A DNA stretch of 64,000 nucleotides from Rhizobiaceae bacterium (GCA_025698895.1 JAILWO010000003.1:372001-436000); one strand, 5' to 3'; numbered from the stretch's first letter, positions 29,172-38,075 are shown. Program-made: numbers and translations. Notes: a model not told the origin generated them from the letters alone.

Positions 29172-30218
29172 ATGCTTGGGGTTTCTCTATCTCGGCGCGT
29201 CTTTTCGCTGGCGGCGGCGGCGCTGCTCACCGGTGCCGCATGGGGCGCGGCCGTGCTGCCGGCGGCGGCGCAGACGCCGGTGAAGTTCACGCTGGACTGG
29301 AAGTTCGAGGGACCGGCGGCCGGCTTCTTCCTCGCCATGGACAAGGGGTATTTCGAGGAGGAGGGCCTCGACGTCACTATCGATTCGGGCGCCGGCTCGG
29401 TCGAATCCATCCCGCGCGTGGCGACCGGCGCCTACGACATGGGCTTTGGCGACATCAATTCGCTGATCAAGTTCCTCGACGCCGACAAGAGCCAGAAGGT
29501 CAGGGCGGTGATGGTCGTCTACGAGCGCCCGCCCTTCTCCATCATCGGCCGCAAGTCGCAGGGCGTGACGGAGGATCCGAAATCTGTCGAGGGCAAGACG
29601 CTCGGCGCGCCGCCGCCCGACGGCGCCTTCGCGCAATGGAAGGCCTTCGTGCAGGCCGCCGGCATCGACGAATCCAAAGTCACGATCGAGAGCGTCGGCT
29701 TTCCCGTGCGCGAACCGATGCTCGCCCAGGGCCAGGTCGACGGCATCTTCGGCTTCGCCTTCTCCTCCGTCCTCAATCTCAAGGCGCAGGGCGTGGCGGA
29801 GGACGACATCTCGATGATCCTCATGGCCGAGAACGGGCTCGACCTCTATGGCAACTCGATCCTGGTCAACACCGATTTCGCGGCCGAGAATCCCGACGCC
29901 GTGAAAGGCTTCCTCAAGGCGCTCGCCAAGGGCTTCGCCGACGCGGTCGCCAGTCCGGAGGAAGGCGTCGAGGCGGTGATGAAGCGCAACGAGGTACTGA
30001 CCAAGGAAATTGAGATCGAACGTCTCGAAATGGCCAACGAGCTCAACATCAACACGCCCTACGTCCAGGAGAACGGGTTTGGCGGCGTCGATCAGGACAA
30101 GCTGGCCAAGTCGATCGACTATCTGAAGATCTCGATGGGACTGGAGGGCAATGTCGGTCCGGCCGACATCTTCGACGACAGCTATCTGCCGCCGAAGGAG
30201 GAGCGGATGCTGCCATAA
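29172..30218 (+). CDS. Periplasmic substrate-binding protein, NMT1/THI5-like (second transporter)
   Basis: The 348-residue protein has a signal peptide (RRVFSLAAAALLTGAAWG, cleavage near AAAQ). The mature opening is VKFTLDWKFEGPAAGFFLAM, similar in layout to the binding protein at 4136 but with different ligand-pocket residues. A GGAGTAGGA site precedes the ATG. It belongs with the ATPase at 30387 and permease at 31175, although a palindromic repeat lies between. Ligand unknown. Confidence 0.87.
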   Translation: MLGVSLSRRVFSLAAAALLTGAAWGAAVLPAAAQTPVKFTLDWKFEGPAAGFFLAMDKGYFEEEGLDVTIDSGAGSVESIPRVATGAYDMGFGDINSLIKFLDADKSQKVRAVMVVYERPPFSIIGRKSQGVTEDPKSVEGKTLGAPPPDGAFAQWKAFVQAAGIDESKVTIESVGFPVREPMLAQGQVDGIFGFAFSSVLNLKAQGVAEDDISMILMAENGLDLYGNSILVNTDFAAENPDAVKGFLKALAKGFADAVASPEEGVEAVMKRNEVLTKEIEIERLEMANELNINTPYVQENGFGGVDQDKLAKSIDYLKISMGLEGNVGPADIFDDSYLPPKEERMLP

Positions 30219-30244
30219 GCGGCGAGCATAACGGCAGGCCATAT

Positions 30245-30362
30245 CCCTCATCCGTCTCGGCTGCGCGCCAACCCACCTTCTCCCGCAAGGGGAGAAGGAC
30301 GGGCGCCTTCCCTTCTCCCCTTGCGGGAGAAGGTGGCCGAGCAAAGCGAGGCCGGATGAGGG
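30245..30362. repeat. Palindromic intergenic repeat (RIME-like)
   Basis: Outer arms CCCTCATCCG (30245-30254) and CGGATGAGGG (30353-30362) enclose perfect 24-bp inner arms at 30275-30298 and 30311-30334, each containing CTTCTCC and GGAGAAGG around GCAAGGGG/CCCCTTGC. The whole unit can fold into a long hairpin. Elements of this kind are widespread between genes in rhizobial genomes. It sits between a binding-protein gene and its ATPase gene, where it could stabilise or attenuate the transcript. Confidence 0.85.
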
Positions 30363-30386
30363 GTAGGTTTCAATCGAGAACGCATC

Positions 30387-31178
30387 ATGTCCTCACCCCT
30401 CGTCACCATTTCCGACGTCCAGATGCGCTATGGCGGCGCGGAGGGGACGCTCGCGGTCGAAAACCTCACCCTGGCGGTTGACAAGGGGGAGTTCGCGGCG
30501 GTCGTGGGCCCGTCCGGATGCGGCAAGTCCACGCTGATGAGGCTGGTCACCGGCCTGCACATCCCGCAGCAGGGCGTCGTCGAGGTCGCGGGCAACCGGG
30601 TTACCAAACCCGTCTCGATGGTCGGGATGGCCTTCCAGAATCCGACCATGCTGCCCTGGCGGACCACGCTCGACAACATCCTTTTGCCGCTGGAAGTCGT
30701 CGACAAACATCGCCGCAGATTGCGCGCCAACAGGGCCGACTATGTCGCCAAGGCCGAAAAGCTGCTGGAAACGGTCGGCCTGAAGGGTTTCGGCGAGAAA
30801 TATCCCTGGCAGCTTTCGGGCGGCATGCAGCAGCGCGCCAGCCTGTGCCGCGCTCTGATCCACGAGCCGGAACTGCTGATGCTCGACGAGCCCTTCGGCG
30901 CGCTAGACAGCTTCACGCGCGAGGAATTGTGGTGTGTCATCCGGGACCTGCATGCTGCGCAGGGCGTGACGATCGTCCTCGTTACTCATGATCTGCGAGA
31001 AGCCGTGTTCCTGGCCGACCGCATCTTCGTCATGAGCGCGCGGCCCGGCCGGATCGTGCGCGAGCAGGTGGTTCCCTTTTCCCGGCCGCGCGATCTCGAA
31101 CTGCTCTACCAGGCCGATTTCAACGACATCGTCCATGAACTGCGCGGCAACATTGCCGATGCGAGGAAGGCGGCATGA
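30387..31178 (+). CDS. ABC transporter ATP-binding protein, NitT/TauT family (second transporter)
   Basis: The 263-residue ATPase has Walker A GPSGCGKS (41-48), signature LSGGMQQR (143-150) and Walker B LLMLDEP (163-169), followed by a VTHD H-loop. It overlaps the next permease start by 4 nt (ATGA at 31175-31178). It would energise import of the ligand bound by the protein at 29172. Confidence 0.9.
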   Translation: MSSPLVTISDVQMRYGGAEGTLAVENLTLAVDKGEFAAVVGPSGCGKSTLMRLVTGLHIPQQGVVEVAGNRVTKPVSMVGMAFQNPTMLPWRTTLDNILLPLEVVDKHRRRLRANRADYVAKAEKLLETVGLKGFGEKYPWQLSGGMQQRASLCRALIHEPELLMLDEPFGALDSFTREELWCVIRDLHAAQGVTIVLVTHDLREAVFLADRIFVMSARPGRIVREQVVPFSRPRDLELLYQADFNDIVHELRGNIADARKAA

Positions 31179-31963
31179 GCAACCAGGCCGACGGCAAGTC
31201 CTTCGACTGGGTTCGGGCCGCCCCCTGGCTCTACACGGCCGGCCTGTTCGTCCTGTGGGAAGCGGCCGCGCGCCTGTTCGGCCTGCCGCAATACATCCTG
31301 CCGGCGCCGACCGTGGTGGCGGGCGCCATCGTGGACTACTGGCCGGCGATCTGGAAGAACTCGCTGCAGACACTCTACACGACTACCGTCGGCTTCGCGC
31401 TCGCAGTCATCGGTGGGCTGGCGCTCGGCATCCTGGTCGGCTGGTCGCGCTTCATCTACGCCGGGCTCTATCCGCTGATGGTCGGCTTCAACGCGATCCC
31501 CAAGGTCGCCGTCGTGCCGATCCTGGTCATCTGGTTCGGCATCGGCACCATCCCTGCCATCCTGACCGCCTTCCTGATCGCCTTCTTCCCGATCGTGGTC
31601 AACGTCGCCACGGGGCTGGCCACCATCGAGCCGGAGATGGAGGACGTGCTGCGCGCGCTCGGTGCCAGGAAGATGGACATCATGCTCAAGGTCGGCATCC
31701 CGCGCTCAATGCCCTATTTCTTCGGCTCGCTGAAAGTGGCGATCACGCTGGCCTTCGTCGGCTCCGTCATCGCCGAGACGGTGGCGGCCAATTCCGGCCT
31801 TGGCCATATGATGCTGGCCGCGCAGAGCCAGTTCAACGTGCCGCTGGTCTTCGCCGGTCTGGTCATGCTCGCGGTGGAAGGCATCCTCATGTACGCCGTC
31901 ATGGCCTGGATCGAGATGCGCATGACCGGCTGGGCGCACCGTTCGGCGCTTGCCAATACCTGA
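31175..31963 (+). CDS. ABC transporter permease, NitT/TauT family (second transporter)
   Basis: The 262-residue membrane protein has about six helices and the EAA-type loop LRALGARKMDIMLKVGIPRS. Unlike the first transporter in the window, this system has one permease gene, implying a homodimeric channel. It is translationally coupled to the ATPase and converges with the curli genes. Confidence 0.9.
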   Translation: MSNQADGKSFDWVRAAPWLYTAGLFVLWEAAARLFGLPQYILPAPTVVAGAIVDYWPAIWKNSLQTLYTTTVGFALAVIGGLALGILVGWSRFIYAGLYPLMVGFNAIPKVAVVPILVIWFGIGTIPAILTAFLIAFFPIVVNVATGLATIEPEMEDVLRALGARKMDIMLKVGIPRSMPYFFGSLKVAITLAFVGSVIAETVAANSGLGHMMLAAQSQFNVPLVFAGLVMLAVEGILMYAVMAWIEMRMTGWAHRSALANT

Positions 31964-31990
31964 CTTCGCCCGGCACGAAGCGCGGCAGAT

Positions 31991-32407
31991 CTACCATCCC
32001 CACTGGAACGTCGCGCCGCTCATCCCATTACCGTTTTGCGTGACATGGCCGCTGGTGTTGCGGCCGAACTGGAACAGGCCATAGGCGTTGCGACTGCCGT
32101 TCTGCTGCAGCGTGCCTTGGTGGCCGCGGCCCTCCTGATGAATGATACCGAGGTTGCGCCCCCCGTTCTGGCCGATGCCGGCCGTGTTGTCGCGGCCCTT
32201 CTGCCGGATGCTCGCGCCACCCTTTATCGAATTGTATAGCGAATAGAGGCCGAGCCCGTGACGGATCGCGCGTTCGCCCTCGGCGTGGGTCGGCGCGACG
32301 TGGATGGTGAACGAGCCGCCGGCGACGGCCGGTTCGGTCAGCGCGGCAGAACCGAGCGAGGCGGCGATGGCGGCTGCCATGAGCGTGGATACGGACTTGC
32401 GGATCAT
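31991..32407 (-). CDS. Curlin-repeat protein, probable minor subunit or nucleator (CsgB-like)
   Basis: The 138-residue secreted protein has a signal peptide (VSTLMAAAIAASLGSAAL). After a non-repeat N-terminal part come curlin-type units: ASIRQKGRDNTAGIGQNGGRN, then LGIIHQEGRGHQGTLQQNGS, AYGLFQFGRN and GHVTQNGNG. The alternating Q-x-G-x-x-N spacing is that of amyloid curli subunits. A GGAG site lies 7 nt before the ATG. It is the most downstream of three clustered curli genes and lies beyond a terminator, so it may have its own promoter. Confidence 0.8.
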   Translation of the reverse strand: MIRKSVSTLMAAAIAASLGSAALTEPAVAGGSFTIHVAPTHAEGERAIRHGLGLYSLYNSIKGGASIRQKGRDNTAGIGQNGGRNLGIIHQEGRGHQGTLQQNGSRNAYGLFQFGRNTSGHVTQNGNGMSGATFQWGW

Positions 32408-32536
32408 TGCTGTTCTCCATGTCTCGCCGGCTGATCGACGCAGCCGATAGGGCGACTGTGGAGCGCTGCGGCTGAACGCGTTCGGAACCGGACATTCATG
32501 CCGGGTTTAGAAATCCGGCGGCGGCCCATGAAAAAA

Positions 32537-32560
32537 GCCCCGGCAAGCCGGGGCCTTTAG
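32537..32560 (-). terminator. Rho-independent terminator after csgH
   Basis: On the minus strand the hairpin GCCCCGGC-TT-GCCGGGGC (genomic 32537-32554) is followed by a run of six T (genomic 32531-32536 read as A). It lies just downstream of the csgH stop at 32578 and before the curlin gene at 32407. Confidence 0.8.
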
Positions 32561-32577
32561 GCGCGGGACGCGGACCG

Positions 32578-32973
32578 TCAGATGCGCTCGCCGCAACTGA
32601 AGGTTTCGCCGTTCACGGTCACTTCCAGCGTTGCATCGTAGGAGCCGCCGAGACTCACGCTGCCCAAGGTCGTCGATTCGCCCGCGGCCAGATCGAAATC
32701 GCCGCCCTGGCGGATGTTGGTCGAGCCGCCGCTGCCGCCGCCGCTGACGCGGAAATCCGATGTGCCGGCCGCGGCGCGGTCGGCATGGATGACGCCTTCC
32801 AGACGGGTCATGCCGCCGGATTTGGTCGCCACGATCTCGCAGCGGACCAGGCCGTTGGATGGGGTGCTCGTGTTGGTCGTATGGGCCCAGCCGGAACCAG
32901 CGGCGGTGGCGGCCGCCAGAACGGCAAGGAGCGGCGTCACGCGGAAGAGGACATTCCTGCCTCGGTCGGACAT
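32578..32973 (-). CDS. csgH: Curli assembly inhibitor/chaperone CsgH
   Basis: The 131-residue periplasmic protein has a signal peptide (LLAVLAAATAAGSGWA) and an immunoglobulin-like mature domain. VRCEIVATKSGGMTRLEGVI, SDFRVSGGGSGGSTNIRQGG and LEVTVNGETFSCGERI match the alphaproteobacterial CsgH family, which keeps curlin subunits from polymerising in the periplasm. Two cysteines near the ends could form a disulphide. The ATG at 32973 has an AGGAG site. It sits between two curlin genes. Confidence 0.82.
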   Translation of the reverse strand: MSDRGRNVLFRVTPLLAVLAAATAAGSGWAHTTNTSTPSNGLVRCEIVATKSGGMTRLEGVIHADRAAAGTSDFRVSGGGSGGSTNIRQGGDFDLAAGESTTLGSVSLGGSYDATLEVTVNGETFSCGERI

Positions 32974-33040
32974 GTTCGTCTCCTTTCTATCGGGGCGGCC
33001 GGGAGCACTGAATAGCCTCCCGGCCGATATCGACCAGCCC

Positions 33041-33475
33041 TTAGCGGCAGGTCTGGACGAAAGCGGCGACATTGCCGCGGCCGGACTGCGAGGCGTTGGC
33101 GTCGCAATTCTTGCCGACCTGCACGCCGGCGGCGATGTTGCCCTCGCCACGCTGGTTCAGCTTCGCGTCGTGGCCGTAGCCGAACTGGGCGATGCCGGCG
33201 GCGTTGTGGCGGCCGCGCTGATGCGTCTCGGCCCGGTTCTTCCGGCCTTGCTGGCCGATGGCGCCGACATTCTGGCGGCCGTGCTGCCTCGCGATGGCGT
33301 TGTTGCGCCAGCCGTTCTGATAGACACCGATCTCGTTGCGGGCGCCGCCCTGGTGGCCGCCGGCGCCGTTGGCATGACCATATTGCTCGATCCAGACGCT
33401 GTTGGCCGAGGCGGGAAGCGAGGTAAAGCCGAGGATCGCGGCCAGGGCGCCGGTGATGAGGAACTTGGTGGGCAT
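33041..33475 (-). CDS. Curlin-repeat protein, probable major subunit (CsgA-like)
   Basis: The 144-residue secreted protein has a signal peptide ending in LPASANS. It then carries successive curlin units of the form xxIxQxGxxN, such as SVWIEQYGHANGAG, NEIGVYQNGWRNNA, NVGAIGQQGRKNRA and AAGIAQFGYGHDAKLNQRG. Two cysteines in the last third (KNCDANAS and FVQTCR) are unusual for curlins. AGGAGA lies 7 nt before the ATG. It is the first gene of the leftward curli unit. No csgE, csgF or csgG is in the window. Confidence 0.82.
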   Translation of the reverse strand: MPTKFLITGALAAILGFTSLPASANSVWIEQYGHANGAGGHQGGARNEIGVYQNGWRNNAIARQHGRQNVGAIGQQGRKNRAETHQRGRHNAAGIAQFGYGHDAKLNQRGEGNIAAGVQVGKNCDANASQSGRGNVAAFVQTCR

Positions 33476-33670
33476 TTCTGCTCTCCTGCGCGGTTGGGAG
33501 TTTCGTTGTCCCGACGCGCGGACTATCGGCCGGGCATGGCGAACCGAAGCTGAAGGTGCCGTTCAGGAGCGGTTCAGGCGAAGGAACGGCCGCATTGCCC
33601 TGCCGCCACCTTTCGCATAGATACGGCGCGACTTTCCCACTCCCGAACGACTACGGAGCATCCGCGCGCC

Positions 33671-35320
33671 ATGGCACGCCAGTTCATCTATCACATGTCA
33701 GGCCTGACCAAGGCCTACGGCCAGAAGAAGGTGCTGGAGAACATCCATCTGTCCTTCTACCCGGATGCCAAGATCGGCATCCTCGGTCCCAACGGCGCGG
33801 GCAAGTCGACCGTGCTCAGAATCATGGCCGGTCTCGACAGGGAGTTCACCGGCGAGGCCTGGCTGGCCGAGGGCGCGACTGTTGGCTACCTGCCGCAGGA
33901 GCCCGAGCTCGACCCCGCGCTCGACGTGACGGGAAACGTCATGGAAGGCGTGGCGTCCAAGAAGGCCGTGCTCGACCGCTACAACGAGCTCATGATGAAC
34001 TACTCGGACGAGACCGCCGAGGAGGCCGCCAAGCTGCAGGACCAGATCGACAGCCAGAACCTGTGGGATCTCGACAGCCAGGTGGAGATGGCCCTGGAGG
34101 CGCTGCGCTGCCCGCCGGGCGATGCCGACGTGACAAAGCTGTCAGGCGGCGAGCGGCGGCGCGTGGCGTTGTGCCGGCTGCTGCTCCAGCAGCCCGATCT
34201 CCTGCTGCTCGACGAGCCGACCAACCATCTAGACGCCGAGACCACGGCCTGGCTGGAAAAGCACCTGCGCGAATATCCCGGCTCCGTGCTGATCATCACC
34301 CACGACCGCTACTTCCTCGACAATGTCACCGGCTGGATCCTCGAGCTCGATCGCGGCCGCGGCATTCCCTACGAGGGCAACTACACCGCCTATCTGGAGC
34401 AGAAGGCCAAGCGCATGGCGCAGGAGGAGCGCGAGGAGGGCGCCCGCCAGAAGGCGCTGGCGCGCGAGCGCGAGTGGATGGCCGCCAGCCCCCGCGCGCG
34501 GCAGGCCAAGTCCAAGGCTCGCATCCGCGCCTATGACGAGCTTGTCCGGGCCGCCAATGAGCGCCGCCCCGGCGACGCGCAGATCATCATTCCGGTCGGC
34601 GAGCGGCTGGGCGACACCGTCATCGACGTCGAAGGGCTGACCAAGGGCTATGGCGACCGCCTGCTGATCGACGATCTCGACTTCAAGCTGCCACCCGGCG
34701 GCATCGTCGGCGTGATCGGCGCCAACGGCGCCGGCAAGTCGACGCTGTTCAGGATGCTGACCGGGCAGGAGAAGCCCGACGCGGGCGAAATCCGCATCGG
34801 CGACACGGTGCATCTGGGCTATGTCGACCAGAGCCGCGACCATCTCGACGGCAACAAGACGGTCTGGCAGGAAATCTCGGGCGGCAATGACATCATCAAG
34901 CTCGGCAGGCACGAGGTGAATTCGAGGGCCTATTGCGGCTCGTTCAACTTCAAGGGCGCCGACCAGCAGCAGAAGGTCGGCACGCTGTCGGGCGGCCAGC
35001 GCAACCGCGTGCATCTGGCCAAGATGCTCAAGGACGGTGGCAACGTCATCCTGCTCGACGAGCCGACCAACGATCTCGACACCGAGACGCTGGCCGCACT
35101 CGAGGACGCGCTGGAGAACTTCGCCGGCTGCGCGGTCATCATCAGCCACGACCGCATGTTCCTCGACCGTCTGGCCACCCACATCCTCGCCTTCGAGGGC
35201 GACAGCCATGTCGAATGGTTCGAGGGCAATTTCGAGGATTACGAGGCCGATAAGATCAGGCGGCTCGGTCCCGACAGCGTCAATCCGAAGCGCGTGACGT
35301 ATAAGAGGCTGACGCGGTAG
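33671..35320 (+). CDS. ettA: Energy-dependent translational throttle protein EttA (ABC-F)
   Basis: This ribosome-associated ABC-F ATPase gates the first peptide bond according to the ATP/ADP ratio. The 549-residue protein has two ABC cassettes, with Walker [10 protein letters not shown] in the first and GANGAGKST in the second, signatures LSGGERRR and LSGGQRNR, and Walker B segments [12 protein letters not shown] and [12 protein letters not shown]. The linker holds the [20 protein letters not shown] helix of the ribosomal tRNA-interaction motif. No membrane segments are present. Confidence 0.96.
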   Translation: MARQFIYHMSGLTKAYGQKKVLENIHLSFYPDAKIGILGPNGAGKSTVLRIMAGLDREFTGEAWLAEGATVGYLPQEPELDPALDVTGNVMEGVASKKAVLDRYNELMMNYSDETAEEAAKLQDQIDSQNLWDLDSQVEMALEALRCPPGDADVTKLSGGERRRVALCRLLLQQPDLLLLDEPTNHLDAETTAWLEKHLREYPGSVLIITHDRYFLDNVTGWILELDRGRGIPYEGNYTAYLEQKAKRMAQEEREEGARQKALAREREWMAASPRARQAKSKARIRAYDELVRAANERRPGDAQIIIPVGERLGDTVIDVEGLTKGYGDRLLIDDLDFKLPPGGIVGVIGANGAGKSTLFRMLTGQEKPDAGEIRIGDTVHLGYVDQSRDHLDGNKTVWQEISGGNDIIKLGRHEVNSRAYCGSFNFKGADQQQKVGTLSGGQRNRVHLAKMLKDGGNVILLDEPTNDLDTETLAALEDALENFAGCAVIISHDRMFLDRLATHILAFEGDSHVEWFEGNFEDYEADKIRRLGPDSVNPKRVTYKRLTR

Positions 35321-35332
35321 AGGTTGCGGCGG

Positions 35333-35366
35333 AACTCCTGTGCTACACATGTATAGCACAGGAGTT
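35333..35366. promoter_or_regulatory. 34-bp near-perfect palindrome, probable operator of the second relBE-type module
   Basis: The arms AACTCCTGTGCTA and TAGCACAGGAGTT flank a CACATGTA centre; only one symmetric position mismatches. The right arm includes the GGAG ribosome-binding site of the antitoxin at 35371, so a bound repressor would also block translation. The ACATGT core is shared with 9230-9245. Confidence 0.65.
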
Positions 35367-35370
35367 GCTC

Positions 35371-35595
35371 ATGCTCGCACTTCATCTTCCGCCGGACCTT
35401 GAGAAGCGCCTCGACGACCTTGCCCGCAAGACCGGCCGCACCAAGAGTTTCTACGCGCGCGAGGCCTTGATCGAGCACATCGATGATCTCGAGGACCTCT
35501 ACCTTGCTCAACGGCGGGTCGAGGAAAACGGGCCGCGCGTCTCGCTCGACGCGATGATTGAGAAATACGGTCTCGGCGCCGACGATGAGACCTGA
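35371..35595 (+). CDS. Type II antitoxin, ribbon-helix-helix (homologue of the one at 9258)
   Basis: The 74-residue protein opens MLALHLPPDLEKRLDDLARK and continues TGRTKSFYAREALIEHIDDL. It shares the TGRTK, RE and DLED residues of the antitoxin at 9258. The ATG has GGAG 6 nt upstream. It is intact, but its toxin gene just downstream is frameshifted. Confidence 0.83.
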   Translation: MLALHLPPDLEKRLDDLARKTGRTKSFYAREALIEHIDDLEDLYLAQRRVEENGPRVSLDAMIEKYGLGADDET

Positions 35596-35597
35596 AC

Positions 35598-35859
35598 GTG
35601 TGGACGATCGAGTTCGACGCCGGGGTCGACATGGAAATGGCGCGGTTCGCGCCAAGGGATCGCCAGCATCCTGTGTTTCCTGCGCGAACGAGTAGCGCCG
35701 CTGGCCAACCCGCGTGATCTCGGTGAGGCCCTGGCCGGCCCGCTTTCCGGCTGCTGGAAATACTGTGTCGGAGATTACCGTGTGATTGCGAAAATCGAGA
35801 ATCGGCAGGTGACGATCCTCCTCGTCCGGATCGGCAATCGGCGCGAGATCTATCGCTGA
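35598..35859 (+). pseudogene. RelE/ParE-family toxin, frameshifted
   Basis: From the GTG at 35598 the frame encodes WTIEFDAGVDMEMARFAPRD, the start of a RelE-type toxin. It shifts by one base near 35664-35668, and the +1 frame then gives ILCFLRERVAPLANPRDLGE, ALAGPLSGCWKYCVGDYRVI and ends RIGNRREIYR at the TGA of 35857-35859. The whole aligns with the intact toxin at 9469. A one-base gain (or two-base loss) explains it. The unshifted frame ends about 40 residues in. Confidence 0.8.
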
Positions 35860-36213
35860 ATCAGGCAGTCGCCCGTGTAGGGAGCTTGAGTTTCTTCAAA
35901 GCCGAGTTTCATAAGGTTTCGCTGTCCCGAGCAGCTTGACGGAATCTGCTCGTGCGGCACGCGATAGTACGACTTCTCTGTGGCTCATGCACCGCCGGCG
36001 GGGTCGGTAAGGGTTGGTGTACAGCCTATAGATGGTGATCGTCCCGCCCAAACATCTCCTCAAGATTCGGCATGCAGCATCGACAAAGGGTCGGGACGAT
36101 CGATCCTCGCCCGATGTCCTCCCGCATTGTGACGCCGGGTTACCATCCGGAACCATCCGCGCGCTGTCGCGTTGCGGCCGATCGGACTACGCGTCACGAC
36201 GTATGGGGGTTGG
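35860..36213. other. Gene-poor stretch between the TA remnant and the HWE kinase
   Basis: About 350 bp with no credible coding sequence. Open frames here are short, lack ribosome-binding sites and resemble no family I recognise. The composition is less GC-rich than its neighbours, as might be left by an old insertion together with the toxin-antitoxin module. The kinase promoter must lie at its right end. Confidence 0.4.
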
Positions 36214-37692
36214 ATGACGATAGACTTTGCGCGGCTGTTTGACGCGCTACCGACGCCATACATGGTGATCGATCCGCAATACCGGTTCGTGACGGCAAAC
36301 AAGGCATACGAAAAGGCGACGCTGCGCACGCTCGACGAGTTGCGCGGGCGCTCGTTGTTCGAGCTTTTTCCCAATGAAGGCGAGAGCGGCCGGCGCCTGC
36401 GGGAGTCCTTCGACCGGGTGTTCGAGACCGGCAAGCCGGATACGCTGGCCTATATCCCTTATGACATTCCCAATCCCGACAAGGGAAAGGGCGCGACCGA
36501 AAAGCGCTACTGGACGGCCACCCATTCGCCGCTCGCCGATGGCGAGGGCGCGGTGCGCTGGCTGATCCAGAACACGGTGGACGTGACCGAGTTCGTGCGG
36601 CTCCACGAGGTCGCGTCGCTGCCTTTCGTGCCGCTGTCGGGCGAGGCGCAGCTTCTGGAGCGCGCCCGCGAGGCGGAAGCGCAGCGCCAGTCGCTGCTGG
36701 CCGAAAGCGAGGAGTTCAGGCGGCTTTTCCAGCAGGCCCCGGGTTTCTTCGCGGTCATGTCCGGGCCCGATCACATATTCGCCTTCGCCAATGACGCCTA
36801 TTCGCGGCTGGTGGGCGGGCGCGATCTCATCGGCCTGCCGGTGCGCGAGGCCTTGCCGGAGATCGAGGGGCAGGGCTTCTTCGAAATGCTCGACGAGGTC
36901 TATCGCACCGGCGAGCCCAAGGCCGGCGAGGCGGTGCGCCTGATGTTGCGGCGCGCGCCGGGCGAAGCGCCGCGCGAGACCTTCATCGACTTCTCCTATG
37001 ACGCGATCCGCAACCGCGACGGCGCCATCAGCGGCGTTTTCGTCCAGGGCATGGACCGCACCGAGAATATTCGCAGCCAGATGCGGCAGAAGCTGCTGCT
37101 GGCCGAGCTCAACCACCGGGTCAAGAACACGCTGGCCTCGGTCCAGTCGATCGCGTCCCAGACCCTGCGCAACGCCAGCGACACAGAGACGGCGCGGCGC
37201 GCCTTCGAGGCACGCATCATCGCCCTGTCGCGCGCGCATAATCTGCTCAGCGACCGCGAATGGGCGAGCGCCTCGCTTGCCGACATCATGGAACTCGAAT
37301 TCTCCGCCTATGACCGGGGACGCGTCGAAATCTCGGGGCCGGACGTGACGCTTTCGCCCAAGGCGTCCATCGCGGTCGCGCTGCTGGTGCACGAGCTGGC
37401 GACGAACGCCTCGAAATACGGCGCGCTGTCGACCGAGGAGGGCACGATCCATCTGGACTGGCGCCGCGCGGAGGGCGGGGAGGGACAGTACCGGTTCACC
37501 TGGCGCGAGAAGGGAGGCCCGCCGGTCGAGGCGCCGCAGCGGCGCGGCTTCGGCTCGCGCATGATCGACGCGGTCGTGGCCGGCGAACTCGGCGGCAGGA
37601 TCGAGCGGCAATGGGAACCCGACGGGTTCAGGGCCAGCATCGACATCGCTCCCAAAGCATTCGAGGCCACCGCGCATGACTTTGCCTATTAG
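36214..37692 (+). CDS. PAS-domain sensor histidine kinase, HWE family
   Basis: The 492-residue soluble kinase has two PAS regions: DALPTPYMVIDPQYRFVTAN (near residue 10) and a second after EEFRRLFQQAPGFFAVMSG (near 170). The HWE core has the phospho-acceptor in AELNHRVKNTLASVQSIAS, the N-box HELATNASKYGALS and the WRE motif in FTWREKGGP. No membrane segments are seen. HWE kinases often sense light or redox through PAS cofactors; no flavin-cysteine motif (NCRFLQ) is visible. The ATG at 36214 has a GGGGG tract upstream. It overlaps the receiver gene. Confidence 0.88.
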   Translation: MTIDFARLFDALPTPYMVIDPQYRFVTANKAYEKATLRTLDELRGRSLFELFPNEGESGRRLRESFDRVFETGKPDTLAYIPYDIPNPDKGKGATEKRYWTATHSPLADGEGAVRWLIQNTVDVTEFVRLHEVASLPFVPLSGEAQLLERAREAEAQRQSLLAESEEFRRLFQQAPGFFAVMSGPDHIFAFANDAYSRLVGGRDLIGLPVREALPEIEGQGFFEMLDEVYRTGEPKAGEAVRLMLRRAPGEAPRETFIDFSYDAIRNRDGAISGVFVQGMDRTENIRSQMRQKLLLAELNHRVKNTLASVQSIASQTLRNASDTETARRAFEARIIALSRAHNLLSDREWASASLADIMELEFSAYDRGRVEISGPDVTLSPKASIAVALLVHELATNASKYGALSTEEGTIHLDWRRAEGGEGQYRFTWREKGGPPVEAPQRRGFGSRMIDAVVAGELGGRIERQWEPDGFRASIDIAPKAFEATAHDFAY

Positions 37693-38068
37693 TGCCATGA
37701 ACGGGATCGAAGGCCTTCGCGTATTGGCGGTCGAGGACGAGGCGCTGGTGGCTCTGAGCCTCGAATCGATGCTCGAGGAACTCGGCTGCGAGGTTTCGGC
37801 GCTCGCCATGCGCTTCGAGCAGGCCGAAGCCGCGATCGCGGACGGCACGGCGATCGACGCGGCGGTGCTCGACGTCAATCTGGGCGGGCGCAACATCTTC
37901 CCCATCGCCGAGACGCTGGCGCTCCGGGGCGTTCCCTTCGTCTTCGCCACCGGCTACGGATCGGCCGGCCTGCCTCGGCAATGGAGCGACCGGCCGGTGA
38001 TCCAGAAGCCCTATACGGTCGAGGATCTCGCCGCCGGCCTTCGGCGGGCTGTGTCGAAACGCGCCTGA
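37676..38068 (+). CDS. Single-domain response regulator receiver protein
   Basis: The 130-residue protein is a lone CheY-like receiver. The acidic pocket is VEDEALVALSLESM, the phospho-acceptor aspartate is in AVLDVNLGG, the conserved Ser/Thr position is FATGYG and the lysine is in IQKPYTVED. It has no output domain. It overlaps the HWE kinase gene by 17 nt, so the pair is a two-component module; the receiver may relay phosphate or act as a sink. An ATG at 37697 is a possible alternative start. Confidence 0.87.
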   Translation: MTLPISAMNGIEGLRVLAVEDEALVALSLESMLEELGCEVSALAMRFEQAEAAIADGTAIDAAVLDVNLGGRNIFPIAETLALRGVPFVFATGYGSAGLPRQWSDRPVIQKPYTVEDLAAGLRRAVSKRA

Positions 38069-38075
38069 CGCGATT

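Noticed and set aside
30245-30362. CRISPR array or insertion sequence
   Set aside because: There is only one nested inverted repeat, no spaced direct repeats, and no transposase.
36247-37950. 567-codon minus-strand open frame over the HWE kinase
   Set aside because: It is antisense to a kinase with complete HWE motifs; its own translation shows no domain.
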